DNA of 46,376 nucleotides from Persephonella sp. (GCF_015487465.1 NZ_WFPS01000072.1:1-46376), one strand, 5' to 3'. Shown: positions 15,450 through 23,141, counted from the first letter of the stretch. Program-made: numbers and translations. The notes: generated by a model from the letters alone, not told the origin.

Positions 15450-15967
15450 CTGAATTTCTCCCTGAGGTATAGATCGCATATTCCTATAACCTGTCTTGAT
15501 GCATCTGTTATCGCCCTTGAGGAAAGTGTTGCCCCTGTGATGTTAGGAATATTTTTCTTGACGGCAGGAATTCCTGATGCACCTTTGTTTTCAAAATTTT
15601 TAAACCATTTATCAGGGGGAATGTATTCAGGAGGCTCATAGAATGCTATTACCTCTATATCCTTAATACGGCAGTTTTTGTCAAGAATAAAAAGAACAGT
15701 TTCTTTTTTGGTTCTTACCCTATGGGAATGAAGAATGCCGTAACCGATCGTATTTCCGTCCTTTTTTATCAGGTATATACGAAATATTGATGTTTTCATC
15801 TTTGTTTTAAACTTTTTCTGTATCATATCCCTTGTTTTTTTGTCTATCATTATGCTTTTTTTCTGTATTTCATGGTTGGGAAATATCTTTTTCACAGCAT
15901 CATCAGGTTTTATTATCAGTCCCCCGTAAGACAGACCAGCAAGCAGTAAGACAAATAAAACAACCAT
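15446..15967 (-). CDS. Exported FMN-binding-domain protein, predicted ApbE substrate
   Basis: A 173-residue periplasmic protein: a signal peptide (1-15) and one FMN_bind domain of the RnfG/NqrC/NosR type. The flavinylation motif is NITGATLSSRAI near residues 142-153; the threonine of the GAT triplet is the expected attachment point for FMN by a phosphoester bond. The EPPEYIPPDKWFKNF block before it is also typical. AGGAGG precedes ATG. It is the first gene of the operon with the two four-helix proteins and is divergent from the porin at 16101. The shared gap contains a Fur-like site. Confidence 0.88.
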   Translation of the reverse strand: MVVLFVLLLAGLSYGGLIIKPDDAVKKIFPNHEIQKKSIMIDKKTRDMIQKKFKTKMKTSIFRIYLIKKDGNTIGYGILHSHRVRTKKETVLFILDKNCRIKDIEVIAFYEPPEYIPPDKWFKNFENKGASGIPAVKKNIPNITGATLSSRAITDASRQVIGICDLYLREKFR

Positions 15968-16063
15968 TTTACAACCTCCTGCCTAAAAGTTTATACATTT
16001 TTGTTTTTTTTAATATGAGATTTTTTCTGAAAAATCATAAAAATTTAAAATTTTTTCTTATTA

Positions 16064-16082
16064 AATGATATCAAATCTCAAT
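16064..16082. promoter_or_regulatory. Fur-box-like site in the FMN-protein/porin divergent region
   Basis: AATGATATCAAATCTCAAT matches the site at 13462 in its right half (eight of nine) and shares 11 positions common to all three sites. It ends 18 nt before the porin ATG and could also affect the divergent FMN-binding operon. An extra GATTTTT/AAAAATC hairpin-like repeat lies at 16019-16036. Confidence 0.5.
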
Positions 16083-16100
16083 TTCAAAGGAGAGGAGAAG

Positions 16101-17339
16101 ATGAGGAAGATTTTATCTTATGCACTTTTAACAGGTATTTTTTCAACATCTTTTGGGGCAGACCTTCAGGAGATAGAAGAAAGGCTCAAATCCCTTGAAG
16201 AACAGAACCAACAGCTTATTGAGGAGATAGCAGATCTAAAACAGCAGGTAGAAATACCTGAGCTTGCCCAAAAGCAGTTTTCAGGAATGGGGTATGCCGC
16301 ATCAAAAGTTTATTTCACTCCTGCAGGTCTTTCTATCGGTGGATACGGGGAGATCATATACCAGAGATTTGAAAAATCAACAAAAAAGGATATGACAGAC
16401 ATTTATAGATTTATTCCTTATATAGGTTATAAGTTCTCAGACAGTATTATCCTGAACGCAGAAGTAGAGTTTGAGCATGGGGCTGATACCAGCAGAGGCG
16501 GAAAGGTAAAAATAGAGTTTGCTTATCTTGACTTTCTTTTTAACCAGTGGGTTAACCTGAGGGTTGGAAGTTATCTTATTCCTGTTGGAATAACAAACCT
16601 TCTTCATGAGCCGGTATTCTTTAACTCTGTAAATAGACCGGAAGTTGAAACAAACATAATACCAACAACATGGAATGAAAACGGTATCTTACTGTTTAGC
16701 AATATGGAAAATTGGAACTACTACATTGGTGTTGCAAACGGATTTTACTACACAGGATTTTCGTCAAAAAAATGGGTAAAAGGAGGAAGACAGGCAGGGG
16801 GTAAGGCATATGCTGAAGATTTTGCCTTTGTAGGAAGGGTTGATTATACAGGTATTGATGGGCTTATGGTAGGTGTTTCAGGTTATACAGGAAATTCAGG
16901 ACAGGGAGACGGTTTTGATGGAAGGGTAAGTATGTATGATTTTCATCTGAGATACTCCCATAAAAATCTTGAAATAACAGGTCTTTATGTGAAAGGATTT
17001 CTCTCAGACGCAGACAAAATATCCCTCGCTGTAGGAGATACTGTAGCAAAAGAGGTTTACGGGTATTACTTGAACTTAGCATACGATGTTATGCCTTTTA
17101 TCAAGTCTGACACAGATATATCGCTTCCTGTTTTTGTCAGATACGAAAGATACAACACTCAGGAAAAGGTTCCTGCAGGATTTACAAAGAACAACCAGTA
17201 TGACAAAACTATCTGGACAGTGGGTCTGAACCTGAAACCACACCCTAATGTTGTTCTGAAGGCAGACTACCAGATAAGAGATAACAAATCTTATAACGAA
17301 TCAGATATTTTTGAGCTTGGTGTAGGTTTCATCTTCTAA
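16101..17339 (+). CDS. Outer-membrane porin with N-terminal coiled coil
   Basis: A 412-residue exported barrel protein. It has a signal peptide (1-19), then a coiled-coil segment (about 20-50, with LEEQNQQLIEEIADLKQQV) of the kind that trimerises and anchors porins. A beta-barrel follows from about residue 75 and ends in VGFIF with a terminal aromatic. The GGYGEIIYQRF and LLHEPVFFNSVNRPEVE blocks resemble phosphate-selective (OprO/OprP) and similar proteobacterial porins; the substrate is unknown. ATG at 16101 follows AAGGAGAGGAG, which rules out the longer frame from 16065. A strong terminator follows. Context suggests iron or electron-acceptor passage across the outer membrane. Confidence 0.85.
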   Translation: MRKILSYALLTGIFSTSFGADLQEIEERLKSLEEQNQQLIEEIADLKQQVEIPELAQKQFSGMGYAASKVYFTPAGLSIGGYGEIIYQRFEKSTKKDMTDIYRFIPYIGYKFSDSIILNAEVEFEHGADTSRGGKVKIEFAYLDFLFNQWVNLRVGSYLIPVGITNLLHEPVFFNSVNRPEVETNIIPTTWNENGILLFSNMENWNYYIGVANGFYYTGFSSKKWVKGGRQAGGKAYAEDFAFVGRVDYTGIDGLMVGVSGYTGNSGQGDGFDGRVSMYDFHLRYSHKNLEITGLYVKGFLSDADKISLAVGDTVAKEVYGYYLNLAYDVMPFIKSDTDISLPVFVRYERYNTQEKVPAGFTKNNQYDKTIWTVGLNLKPHPNVVLKADYQIRDNKSYNESDIFELGVGFIF

Positions 17340-17340
17340 A

Positions 17341-17383
17341 CCTCCCCCGCTTCTCCCCCTCTGCCCCGAAAGGGGCTTTTTTT
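17341..17383 (+). terminator. C-rich tail and intrinsic terminator of the porin gene
   Basis: A 22-nt C/T-only stretch with two CCCCC runs (17341-17362) is followed by a GCCCC/GGGGC stem with a GAAA tetraloop (17363-17376) and seven Ts. It is a textbook intrinsic terminator, preceded by an unusual cytosine-rich single-stranded region. Confidence 0.9.
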
Positions 17384-17455
17384 CTGATAAATTTCATTTG
17401 ATTTTCATAAAATCTGTATAAAATTATTTTGTGGATCAATTATATAAGGAGAAAT

Positions 17456-18760
17456 ATGGAAAAGCTGAAAGTAGCATTTTATAGCTTAGGTTGCAGAATG
17501 AACCAGTTTGAAACCTCTGCTATGGAGGAGGAGTTTGAAAATAGGGGGTATATTCTGTCTGAATTTTCAGATAAGGCTGATATATATGTGGTAAACACAT
17601 GCACGGTAACAAATGACGCAGACAGAAGCTCAAGAAAAACCTTAAGACAGGCAAAAAGGAGAAATCCAGATGCTGTTATTGTTGCTACAGGCTGTTATGC
17701 ACAGGTATCCCCTGATGAGCTTTCAAAGATGGAAGAGGTTGATCTTGTTATAGGAAATTCACATAAAACGGCGGTTTTAGAGATAGTTGAGCAGTTTATA
17801 AATGAAAGAAGACAGGATAAGGTTTTTATAGATAACATATTCAGAAAAAATGATTTTGAAACTTTCCATATAAGTACATTTTACGAAGGATCAAGACCTA
17901 TTTTGAAGGTTCAGGAAGGGTGTAACAGTTTCTGTTCTTTCTGTATTATTCCTTTTGCAAGGGGAAAGGTCAGAAGTGCAAGAATAGACCAGATAGTTGA
18001 TCAGGCAAAAATACTCGTTGATAGAGGGTTTAAAGAGATAGTCCTTACAGGAACACAGCTTTCACAGTTTGGTTATGATCATAAGGAAGGATACCTTTAT
18101 GATCTTTTAAAAAAACTTATAAAGATAAAAGGTCTATACAGGGTAAGGCTTTCATCAATGGGTATAAATGAGATAGATGATAAACTGCTTGATCTTATAA
18201 CATCTGAAGAAAAAATAGCCCCCCACTTCCATCTGTCTATCCAGTCTGGTGATGACAGGGTTTTGAAGGATATGAAAAGAAACTACACTGTTTCCCAGTA
18301 TGAAAATGTTGTAAACAAGATAGTAAAAAGAAGACCTGATATTGCTATTGGAACAGACCTTATAACAGGTTTCCCAACAGAAGATGAAAAAGCCTTTGAA
18401 AACACCGTTAAAACAGTACAAAATCTGCCTCTTGCTTATATCCATGTTTTCACATATTCCCAGAGGAAAGGAACATCTGCTGAAAAGTTTGGAGACACAG
18501 TTCCCCCTCAGGAGAAAAAAAGAAGAACACAGATAATCAGGCAGATATCAGATGAGAAAAATAGAAAGTTCAGAGAAAGATATATAGGCAAACCTCTTGA
18601 GGTTCTGATAATATCAGAAAAAGATGGAAAAAAAGTAGGACTTACAGGAAACTACATACATATTAGTTTCAGCTCAGAGAAACCTGTAAATAGCATAACA
18701 AAGGTTGTTCTAACCGGGGTAGGTGAAGAAAGGGAGAATAACACAGGAAAGGAGATATAA
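17456..18760 (+). CDS. mtaB: tRNA methylthiotransferase MtaB-type (radical SAM)
   Basis: A 434-residue methylthiotransferase. The N-terminal domain ligates one [4Fe-4S] cluster via C13 (SLGCRMNQ), NTCTVT and TGCYAQ. The radical-SAM motif is CNSFCSFC, followed by IPFARGKVRS. A C-terminal TRAM-like region covers about residues 370-434. The CRMNQFE opening and overall pattern favour MtaB (2-methylthio-N6-threonylcarbamoyladenosine at A37 of tRNA) over MiaB or RimO. ATG at 17456 is preceded by AAGGAG. It heads a four-gene operon with tight spacing, one base before the next ATG. Confidence 0.88.
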   Translation: MEKLKVAFYSLGCRMNQFETSAMEEEFENRGYILSEFSDKADIYVVNTCTVTNDADRSSRKTLRQAKRRNPDAVIVATGCYAQVSPDELSKMEEVDLVIGNSHKTAVLEIVEQFINERRQDKVFIDNIFRKNDFETFHISTFYEGSRPILKVQEGCNSFCSFCIIPFARGKVRSARIDQIVDQAKILVDRGFKEIVLTGTQLSQFGYDHKEGYLYDLLKKLIKIKGLYRVRLSSMGINEIDDKLLDLITSEEKIAPHFHLSIQSGDDRVLKDMKRNYTVSQYENVVNKIVKRRPDIAIGTDLITGFPTEDEKAFENTVKTVQNLPLAYIHVFTYSQRKGTSAEKFGDTVPPQEKKRRTQIIRQISDEKNRKFRERYIGKPLEVLIISEKDGKKVGLTGNYIHISFSSEKPVNSITKVVLTGVGEERENNTGKEI

Positions 18761-18761
18761 A

Positions 18762-19331
18762 ATGAAAAAGGTATTGATGGCGTTTTTAGCTGTTTTTTCA
18801 CTTGGTTTTGGATTTGACAGTTCTATTGTTGGAAAAGAATTCAGGGATTTCAGATCTATTGATGAAAAAGGTAGAGTAGTGAAAGCTTCTGAGATTATAG
18901 ATCACAAACCTGCTGTGATTATATTCTTTGCAATTGGAGATCAGCCGGGAACATTCAAATTTTTGCCTAACATGAACAGGCTTTATGAAAAATATAAAGA
19001 CAAGGCTGTGTTTATGGCTGTTCTTTTAAGCCGATCAAATGAAAAGGAAGTTCAGGAGCTTAAAAAGATGCTTCCTTTGAAACTTCCGGTATACCTTGGT
19101 TACAGCGATGCCATCCGAAACTACGACATAAGAAAGGTTGATGTTCCATTGATAGTTTTTGTTGATAAAGAAGGACTGATAACAAACATAATCGCAAGAC
19201 CTGAATCAACGATGGAGGAGATATATCCCCCTGAAAAATCTTTAAAGGAAAAAGAAACAATAGAAGAAAGGATTTCCCAGAGTATAGAAATAATTGAAAA
19301 ATACATTAAAAAACTTATCGGAGACAAATAA
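18762..19331 (+). CDS. Exported thioredoxin-fold protein lacking redox cysteines
   Basis: A 189-residue protein with a signal peptide (1-18) and a TlpA/redoxin-type thioredoxin fold. The block AVIIFFAIGDQPGTFKFLPNM sits exactly where TlpA proteins have their WCxxC motif, but no cysteine is present. The rest of the fold (VDVPLIVFVDKEG with the cis-proline loop) is retained. It therefore probably acts as a binding or structural protein rather than an oxidoreductase. ATG at 18762 follows GGAGATATAA and lies directly after the mtaB stop. The next gene starts inside its stop codon (TAATG). Confidence 0.75.
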   Translation: MKKVLMAFLAVFSLGFGFDSSIVGKEFRDFRSIDEKGRVVKASEIIDHKPAVIIFFAIGDQPGTFKFLPNMNRLYEKYKDKAVFMAVLLSRSNEKEVQELKKMLPLKLPVYLGYSDAIRNYDIRKVDVPLIVFVDKEGLITNIIARPESTMEEIYPPEKSLKEKETIEERISQSIEIIEKYIKKLIGDK

Positions 19332-19600
19332 TGGAACAGGTTAAACAAATAATGATAATCCTTGAAGGGATAAACATAGAAGACCTTTCAGAAGAAGAAC
19401 TTACAGATATTTTAATTGATGCATTCAAAGAAAAAGGATACACCCCGACAGACAGACCTGTTGTTGTAAGAAAAGGAAAGATCAGCTCTATAAGGGCTGT
19501 GGAAAATGGTTCACAGGAAGAGGTTGAGATATATGCCCTTGCACAGGTTGTAAATAAAAACGGAAATGTAAAAACTGTGATAACTGGAAGGGTTGTATAA
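19331..19600 (+). CDS. Conserved-looking small protein of unknown function
   Basis: An 89-residue soluble protein with an acidic helical first half (IEDLSEEELTDILIDAFKEKG) and a beta-rich second half (VEIYALAQVVNKNGNVKTVITGRVV). No known domain or motif was recognised. It is translationally coupled to the preceding redoxin-like gene through TAATG and is followed by an ankyrin protein. The coding pattern matches its neighbours, so it is a real gene. It could be a cytoplasmic partner of one of the operon products. Confidence 0.7.
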   Translation: MEQVKQIMIILEGINIEDLSEEELTDILIDAFKEKGYTPTDRPVVVRKGKISSIRAVENGSQEEVEIYALAQVVNKNGNVKTVITGRVV

Positions 19601-19625
19601 ACAATAACAAATGGAGGGTTAAAAA

Positions 19626-20105
19626 ATGGAAAGGATTAGACTTTTGAAAAAACTGATAACAGCCATTATGGAGGGGGATTACAATGAGGTTTACAGGCTT
19701 GTTGATCTTGTCAAGGTAGATCTTAACAGATCTTATGAGTATGAAGGATCGCCCCTTCATGTTGCTGTTAAAGAGGGGGATAAAGAGCTTGTGAAATATT
19801 TTCTTGAGAAAGGGGCAGATCCTAATGTAAAAGGTGCTTTCGGTGAAACTCCTCTACATATAGCTGTTGACAGGGGTTATCATGACATTGTCCAGATCCT
19901 TATTGAGAGTGGAGCTGATCCAAACGCCCAGAGTAATGAAGGAAACACACCTCTGCACCTTGCAGTTATAGCAAGCTCTGCAGATATAGCGTATGAGCTT
20001 TTGAAAAAAGGAGCAGATCCAAAAATACAGAACAAGTTTGGGAAAACTCCCCTTGACATGGCGATGGAGCTGAATGACGAAAAGATGATAAAAATCCTGA
20101 CTTAA
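19626..20105 (+). CDS. Ankyrin-repeat protein
   Basis: A 159-residue protein consisting of ankyrin repeats: about four units from residue 40 on, with repeat signatures SPLHVAVKEGDKELVKYF, TPLHIAVDRGYHDIVQIL, TPLHLAVIASSADIAYEL and TPLDMAMEL, each joined by GADPN-type turns. Residues 1-39 form a capping helix pair. No signal peptide is visible, so it is a cytoplasmic protein-protein interaction scaffold of unknown partner. GGAGGG precedes ATG. It is the last intact gene before the decayed region to its right. Confidence 0.9.
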   Translation: MERIRLLKKLITAIMEGDYNEVYRLVDLVKVDLNRSYEYEGSPLHVAVKEGDKELVKYFLEKGADPNVKGAFGETPLHIAVDRGYHDIVQILIESGADPNAQSNEGNTPLHLAVIASSADIAYELLKKGADPKIQNKFGKTPLDMAMELNDEKMIKILT

Positions 20106-20126
20106 AGTTTTTGAATTTCAAAGTAG

Positions 20127-20261
20127 TTTTGTAATTATCTGCTTCTTACAGCATTAAGAAAAGTATCAGGAAACGGGAAAGATTATTTAAAAGAGAGAAT
20201 AAAGCTGTTAATAGATGAATACAAAAAAAATTTAGAGATAATAAATCAGAGGAATTATTAA
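20127..20261 (+). pseudogene. Short fragment of an unidentified gene
   Basis: A frame without a start codon runs from about 20127 to a TAA at 20259-20261 and encodes a helical C-terminal tail (containing LRKVSGNGKDYLKERIKLL and LEIINQRNY). It reads like the end of a protein but has no beginning, so it is probably a remnant. The rest of the gap 20262-20415 is AT-rich and holds a CATAG-TT-CTATG palindrome (20331-20342) and one inverted-repeat arm. Confidence 0.4.
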
Positions 20262-20364
20262 ATAATCAAGTATATAACTGTTTTACTCATATATTTTTGT
20301 AAATTTCCTTTATTTTATTTTCTATCAAATCATAGTTCTATGGTAAAATTGCTTCTAAGTTTTA

Positions 20365-20378
20365 TATTTAGTTCTATG
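20365..20378 (+). repeat. Left arm of a 14-bp inverted repeat pair
   Basis: TATTTAGTTCTATG is repeated exactly, in reverse complement, at 21264-21277. The pair encloses the antitoxin, the broken toxin and the broken recombinase, as the ends of a small mobile unit would. Confidence 0.45.
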
Positions 20379-20415
20379 AAAGTAAGCAATAAAACACTTT
20401 AACGGAGTGAACATA

Positions 20416-20643
20416 ATGAAACTAACAATAGAGATACCAGACGAAGAAATTTATGAAATAGGCAAGGAAGCTTTTAAAAAGAAAATAGAAGAATACTTAG
20501 AGTTTATGAAATTGGAAAAAGATATAAAAGAACTATCTAAAGAATTAAAAAATATTTTCTCAGAAGAAGAATACTGGCAGGAAGTGGAAAAAAGTAGGCA
20601 AGAAGCCTGGCAAGAGTATAAAAAAAGTCTTGAGTTAGAATGA
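20416..20643 (+). CDS. Antitoxin-like protein of a decayed toxin-antitoxin pair
   Basis: A 75-residue, highly charged helical protein (MKLTIEIPDEEIYEIGKEAF opening). It directly overlaps a PIN-domain toxin remnant by 4 nt (ATGA), the typical antitoxin position. The N-terminal short strand plus helix could be a DNA-binding half, and the C-terminal helix would bind the toxin. CGGAG precedes ATG; an upstream GTG at 20407 is also in frame. The antitoxin seems intact although its toxin is broken, a state often seen when only the antidote is kept. Confidence 0.65.
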   Translation: MKLTIEIPDEEIYEIGKEAFKKKIEEYLEFMKLEKDIKELSKELKNIFSEEEYWQEVEKSRQEAWQEYKKSLELE

Positions 20644-21060
20644 AAATTATTGTTGATGCAAATATTATATTTTCTGCATTAATAAAAGGAAATCCAGTTT
20701 ACATAAATGTAGATGCTTATGCTCCAGATTTTACATTTATAGAACTTGAAAAATACGAAAAAAGAATTTTAAAAAAGACATCAAACAGACAGAGAATAAA
20801 AGAAATAATCTTATAAAATCTTTAAGAAAATTTCTATAATTCCTAAAATAGGTTTAACAAAAGCGAACATAAAAAAAGCTTACAGTCTTTGTAAAGACAT
20901 AGATGAAAAAGATACTCCATATGTAGCTCTAACCCTTGAACTTGATGCATATTTATGGACTAATGATAAAAAATTGACAAATAACTTAAGAGAGAAAGGT
21001 TTTTCAAAGATTTTAACAACAGATGAGTTGATAAAAATAATAGAATTAGAAGAAAAATAA
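20640..21060 (+). pseudogene. Frameshifted PIN-domain toxin
   Basis: The first frame (20640-20816) starts KIIVDANIIFSALIKGN, a PIN-domain N terminus with the metal-binding D6. It stops at TAA after 58 residues. The second frame (about 20815-21060) continues the domain with CKDIDEKDTPYVALTLELDAYLWTNDKK, carrying the remaining conserved acidic residues. Together they cover about 140 residues, the normal size, so a frameshift near 20800 has broken the gene. The middle may also have lost some residues. Confidence 0.7.
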
Positions 21061-21268
21061 ATGCCTAAAACATACGAATACATAAAAGTATCAACAGATA
21101 AACAAGATTTAGAAAATCAAAAATTAACAAAAAACTTGACGTAAAGTTTATTGAAGAAACTGTAAACGGTCGTATATATTGGAAAAAAGACTTATTGAAA
21201 ATCTAAATCCAGAAGATTTGATATATAGGTCTTGCATAACAAATAAAAAGGGAACTGATAAGCCATAG
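21061..21268 (+). pseudogene. Decayed serine recombinase (resolvase/invertase N terminus)
   Basis: ATG at 21061 opens with YEYIKVSTDKQDLENQKL, the catalytic N-terminal signature of small serine recombinases (YxRVSTDKQ with the nucleophile serine). The frame stops after 27 residues. Continuations appear in other frames: VKFIEETVNGRIYWKKDLL, then NLNPEDLIYR, ending at a TAG at 21266-21268. At least two frameshifts and deletions have inactivated it. Similar recombinases drive small mobile elements and invertible segments. Confidence 0.65.
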
Positions 21269-21277
21269 AACTAAATA
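21264..21277 (-). repeat. Right arm of a 14-bp inverted repeat pair
   Basis: CATAGAACTAAATA is the exact reverse complement of 20365-20378. It overlaps the end of the recombinase remnant. The remaining sequence up to 21384 holds no further recognisable gene; it contains the AT-rich promoter region of the rhodanese gene. Confidence 0.45.
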
Positions 21278-21384
21278 GGCACCTGCTAAAAGAAAATCAG
21301 AAGGTTAAAGATGGGTTTATATTCATATTTGAATTTATTTATATGTTTGTGTAAAATACAGGCAATACCGTTAAGGAGAAAAAT

Positions 21385-21759
21385 ATGAAAAGGTTTGTGT
21401 TGCTGATAGGGATTTTGTTTTTTTCTAATGTTTTTGCTTACACAGATCTTTCTGCAGAACAGTTTAAAAAAATGATTAAAGAAAAGGATGTTGTGATTTT
21501 AGATGTTAGAACCCCTGAGGAATATGAGAAAGACGGACATATTAAAGGGGCTAACCTTATCCCTGTTCAGCTTTTCAGGTATATATACCTTCCTGGTCTG
21601 AGAGATAAAAAAGTTCTTGTTTATTGTAGGAGTGGAAACAGAAGTGTTACAGCAAGCAGAATGCTTGAGCAGATGGGTATAAAAAATGTTTACAACCTTA
21701 AAGGCGGTATAATTGAGTGGAAATCTAAGAAGCTTCCTGTTGAGTATGGCTGGAAGTGA
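21385..21759 (+). CDS. Periplasmic rhodanese-like protein
   Basis: A 124-residue single-domain rhodanese with a signal peptide (1-18, ending VFA). The active-site loop is CRSGNRS (a Cys nucleophile within a basic loop), and the LDVRTPEEYEKDGHIKGA block is standard. It would carry sulfane sulfur in the periplasm, fitting a sulfur-oxidising or sulfur-reducing thermophile. AAGGAG precedes ATG. Its last 35 bp overlap the convergent ybeY gene. Confidence 0.88.
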   Translation: MKRFVLLIGILFFSNVFAYTDLSAEQFKKMIKEKDVVILDVRTPEEYEKDGHIKGANLIPVQLFRYIYLPGLRDKKVLVYCRSGNRSVTASRMLEQMGIKNVYNLKGGIIEWKSKKLPVEYGWK

Positions 21760-22186
21760 TCTTTTTCATTATCCTGTCCTGAAGATTAAACATCTTTTTT
21801 GCTTCTGCGGGGCATCCTTCATGGTCATAACCTAAAAGATGTAAAATCCCATGGGTTAAAAGTCTGATTACCTCTTCCTGATAAGATATTCCAATCTCTT
21901 CAGCCTGCCTTTTTGCAAAGGGGAGGGATATAACAACATCTCCTAATATTTTATATCTATATCCGGGAGGTTTTTCATCTATCGGAAAAGACAGAACATC
22001 TGTTGGTTTATCCTTTTTTCTCCACTGCTTGTTAATCTGCCTTATAGTTTCGTTATCTGTCAGGGTTATGCTGAGTTCAACATTATCAAGCTGAAGCTCT
22101 TTTAATATTTTTTGAGCGATCTGTTTTACAAAATTTTTTGTTATTTTTCTGTCGTATATATCTTTACTTATCAGAATTCTGTTCAT
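21725..22186 (-). CDS. ybeY: Endoribonuclease YbeY (rRNA maturation)
   Basis: A 153-residue metalloprotein. The zinc site is HGILHLLGYDHE (H-x3-H-x5-H), the YbeY hallmark, with DVLSFP before it. It acts in 16S rRNA maturation and 70S quality control. It overlaps the phoH stop region by 23 nt, and phoH-ybeY is a widely conserved gene pair. It is the last gene of the long minus-strand operon. Confidence 0.93.
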   Translation of the reverse strand: MNRILISKDIYDRKITKNFVKQIAQKILKELQLDNVELSITLTDNETIRQINKQWRKKDKPTDVLSFPIDEKPPGYRYKILGDVVISLPFAKRQAEEIGISYQEEVIRLLTHGILHLLGYDHEGCPAEAKKMFNLQDRIMKKITSSHTQQEAS

Positions 22187-23141
22187 TCTCTCTGTTCCTT
22201 TCGTATCTGTCGTATGCTGTTATTATCCTCTGGACTACAGGGTGTCTGACAACATCTTTTTCTGAAAATCTGCAAATACCTATCCCTTTAACATCTTGCA
22301 GAACTTCAAGTGCCTGAACCAGACCTGAGTTTGAGACTTTAGGAAGGTCTATCTGTGTTATATCTCCTGTTATCACAGCTTTTGATCCAAAACCTATCCT
22401 TGTGAGGAACATTTTCATCTGCTCTTTTGTTGTGTTTTGTGCCTCATCAAGTATAATAAATGCATCATTAAGTGTTCTACCTCTCATAAAGGCAAGTGGA
22501 GCTATTTCTATTATATTTTTCTCAAGCATGTCTCTTATTTTGTCTGGATCAACCATCTCGTATAATGCGTCATAAAGGGGTCTGAGGTAAGGATCAACCT
22601 TTTCTGTCAGTGTTCCAGGGAGAAATCCAAGCTTTTCTCCTGCCTCAACAGCCGGTCTTGTTAGTATTATTCTGTTTACCTTTTGCTGTTTCAGATAAGA
22701 TACAGCCATAGCCATTGCAAGGTATGTTTTACCTGTTCCGGCAGGACCTACTCCAAATGTTATGTCATTTTTTTTGATTGTGTCTATGTATATTTTTTGT
22801 GAAGGAGTTTTTGCCATTATGGGCTTTTTTCTGTGTGTGAAAAGGATCGCCTCATAATTTCCAACGACCTTTTCCTCAGCTGTTTCATTCTTATATCCTA
22901 ATGCCAGATCTCTTACATCTTTAGGTGACAGCTGATGTCCTCCCTCAAAGTAAGATGCTACCTTGTGCATAAAATCCTCAAATTTATCAAGTGATTCCTC
23001 TGAACCCTCTGCTATAAGGCTTGTTCCCCTTGCAAAAATATCTATACCGAAAACGTTCTCAAAATGTTTTATGTTTTCGTCTCTACTCCCAACGATGCTC
23101 CAAAAAGCTTCTTGAGGTATCTGAATTTCTAATTTTAAAAT
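22164..23141 (-). CDS. phoH: PhoH-like ATPase, probable ATT start
   Basis: A 325-residue PhoH-family P-loop ATPase. The Walker A motif is GPAGTGKT (132-139), and the Walker B region is AFIILDEAQNTT. The first ATG (22970) would remove 57 residues that clearly belong to the family: the N-terminal KH-like segment with SRDENIKHFENVFGIDIFARG. No ATG, GTG or TTG exists in frame upstream of it. Instead a perfect GGAGG (23150-23154) sits 8 nt before an in-frame ATT codon at 23141, making ATT the likely initiator. It is followed by ybeY. The function is linked to RNA metabolism or stress. Confidence 0.88.
   Translation of the reverse strand: MLKLEIQIPQEAFWSIVGSRDENIKHFENVFGIDIFARGTSLIAEGSEESLDKFEDFMHKVASYFEGGHQLSPKDVRDLALGYKNETAEEKVVGNYEAILFTHRKKPIMAKTPSQKIYIDTIKKNDITFGVGPAGTGKTYLAMAMAVSYLKQQKVNRIILTRPAVEAGEKLGFLPGTLTEKVDPYLRPLYDALYEMVDPDKIRDMLEKNIIEIAPLAFMRGRTLNDAFIILDEAQNTTKEQMKMFLTRIGFGSKAVITGDITQIDLPKVSNSGLVQALEVLQDVKGIGICRFSEKDVVRHPVVQRIITAYDRYERNRENEQNSDK

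Noticed and set aside
16019-16036. GATTTTT/AAAAATC inverted repeat as a regulator site
   Set aside because: It is a low-complexity A/T stretch in an AT-rich promoter gap; chance is likely.
16065-16100. Upstream ATG at 16065 as porin start
   Set aside because: It would add 12 residues before a clear signal peptide, has no ribosome binding site, and overlaps the Fur-like site; AAGGAGAGGAG precedes the ATG at 16101.
22164-22970. phoH starting at the first ATG (268 residues)
   Set aside because: It would discard 57 family-like residues and leave a perfect ribosome binding site at 23150-23154 without a gene.
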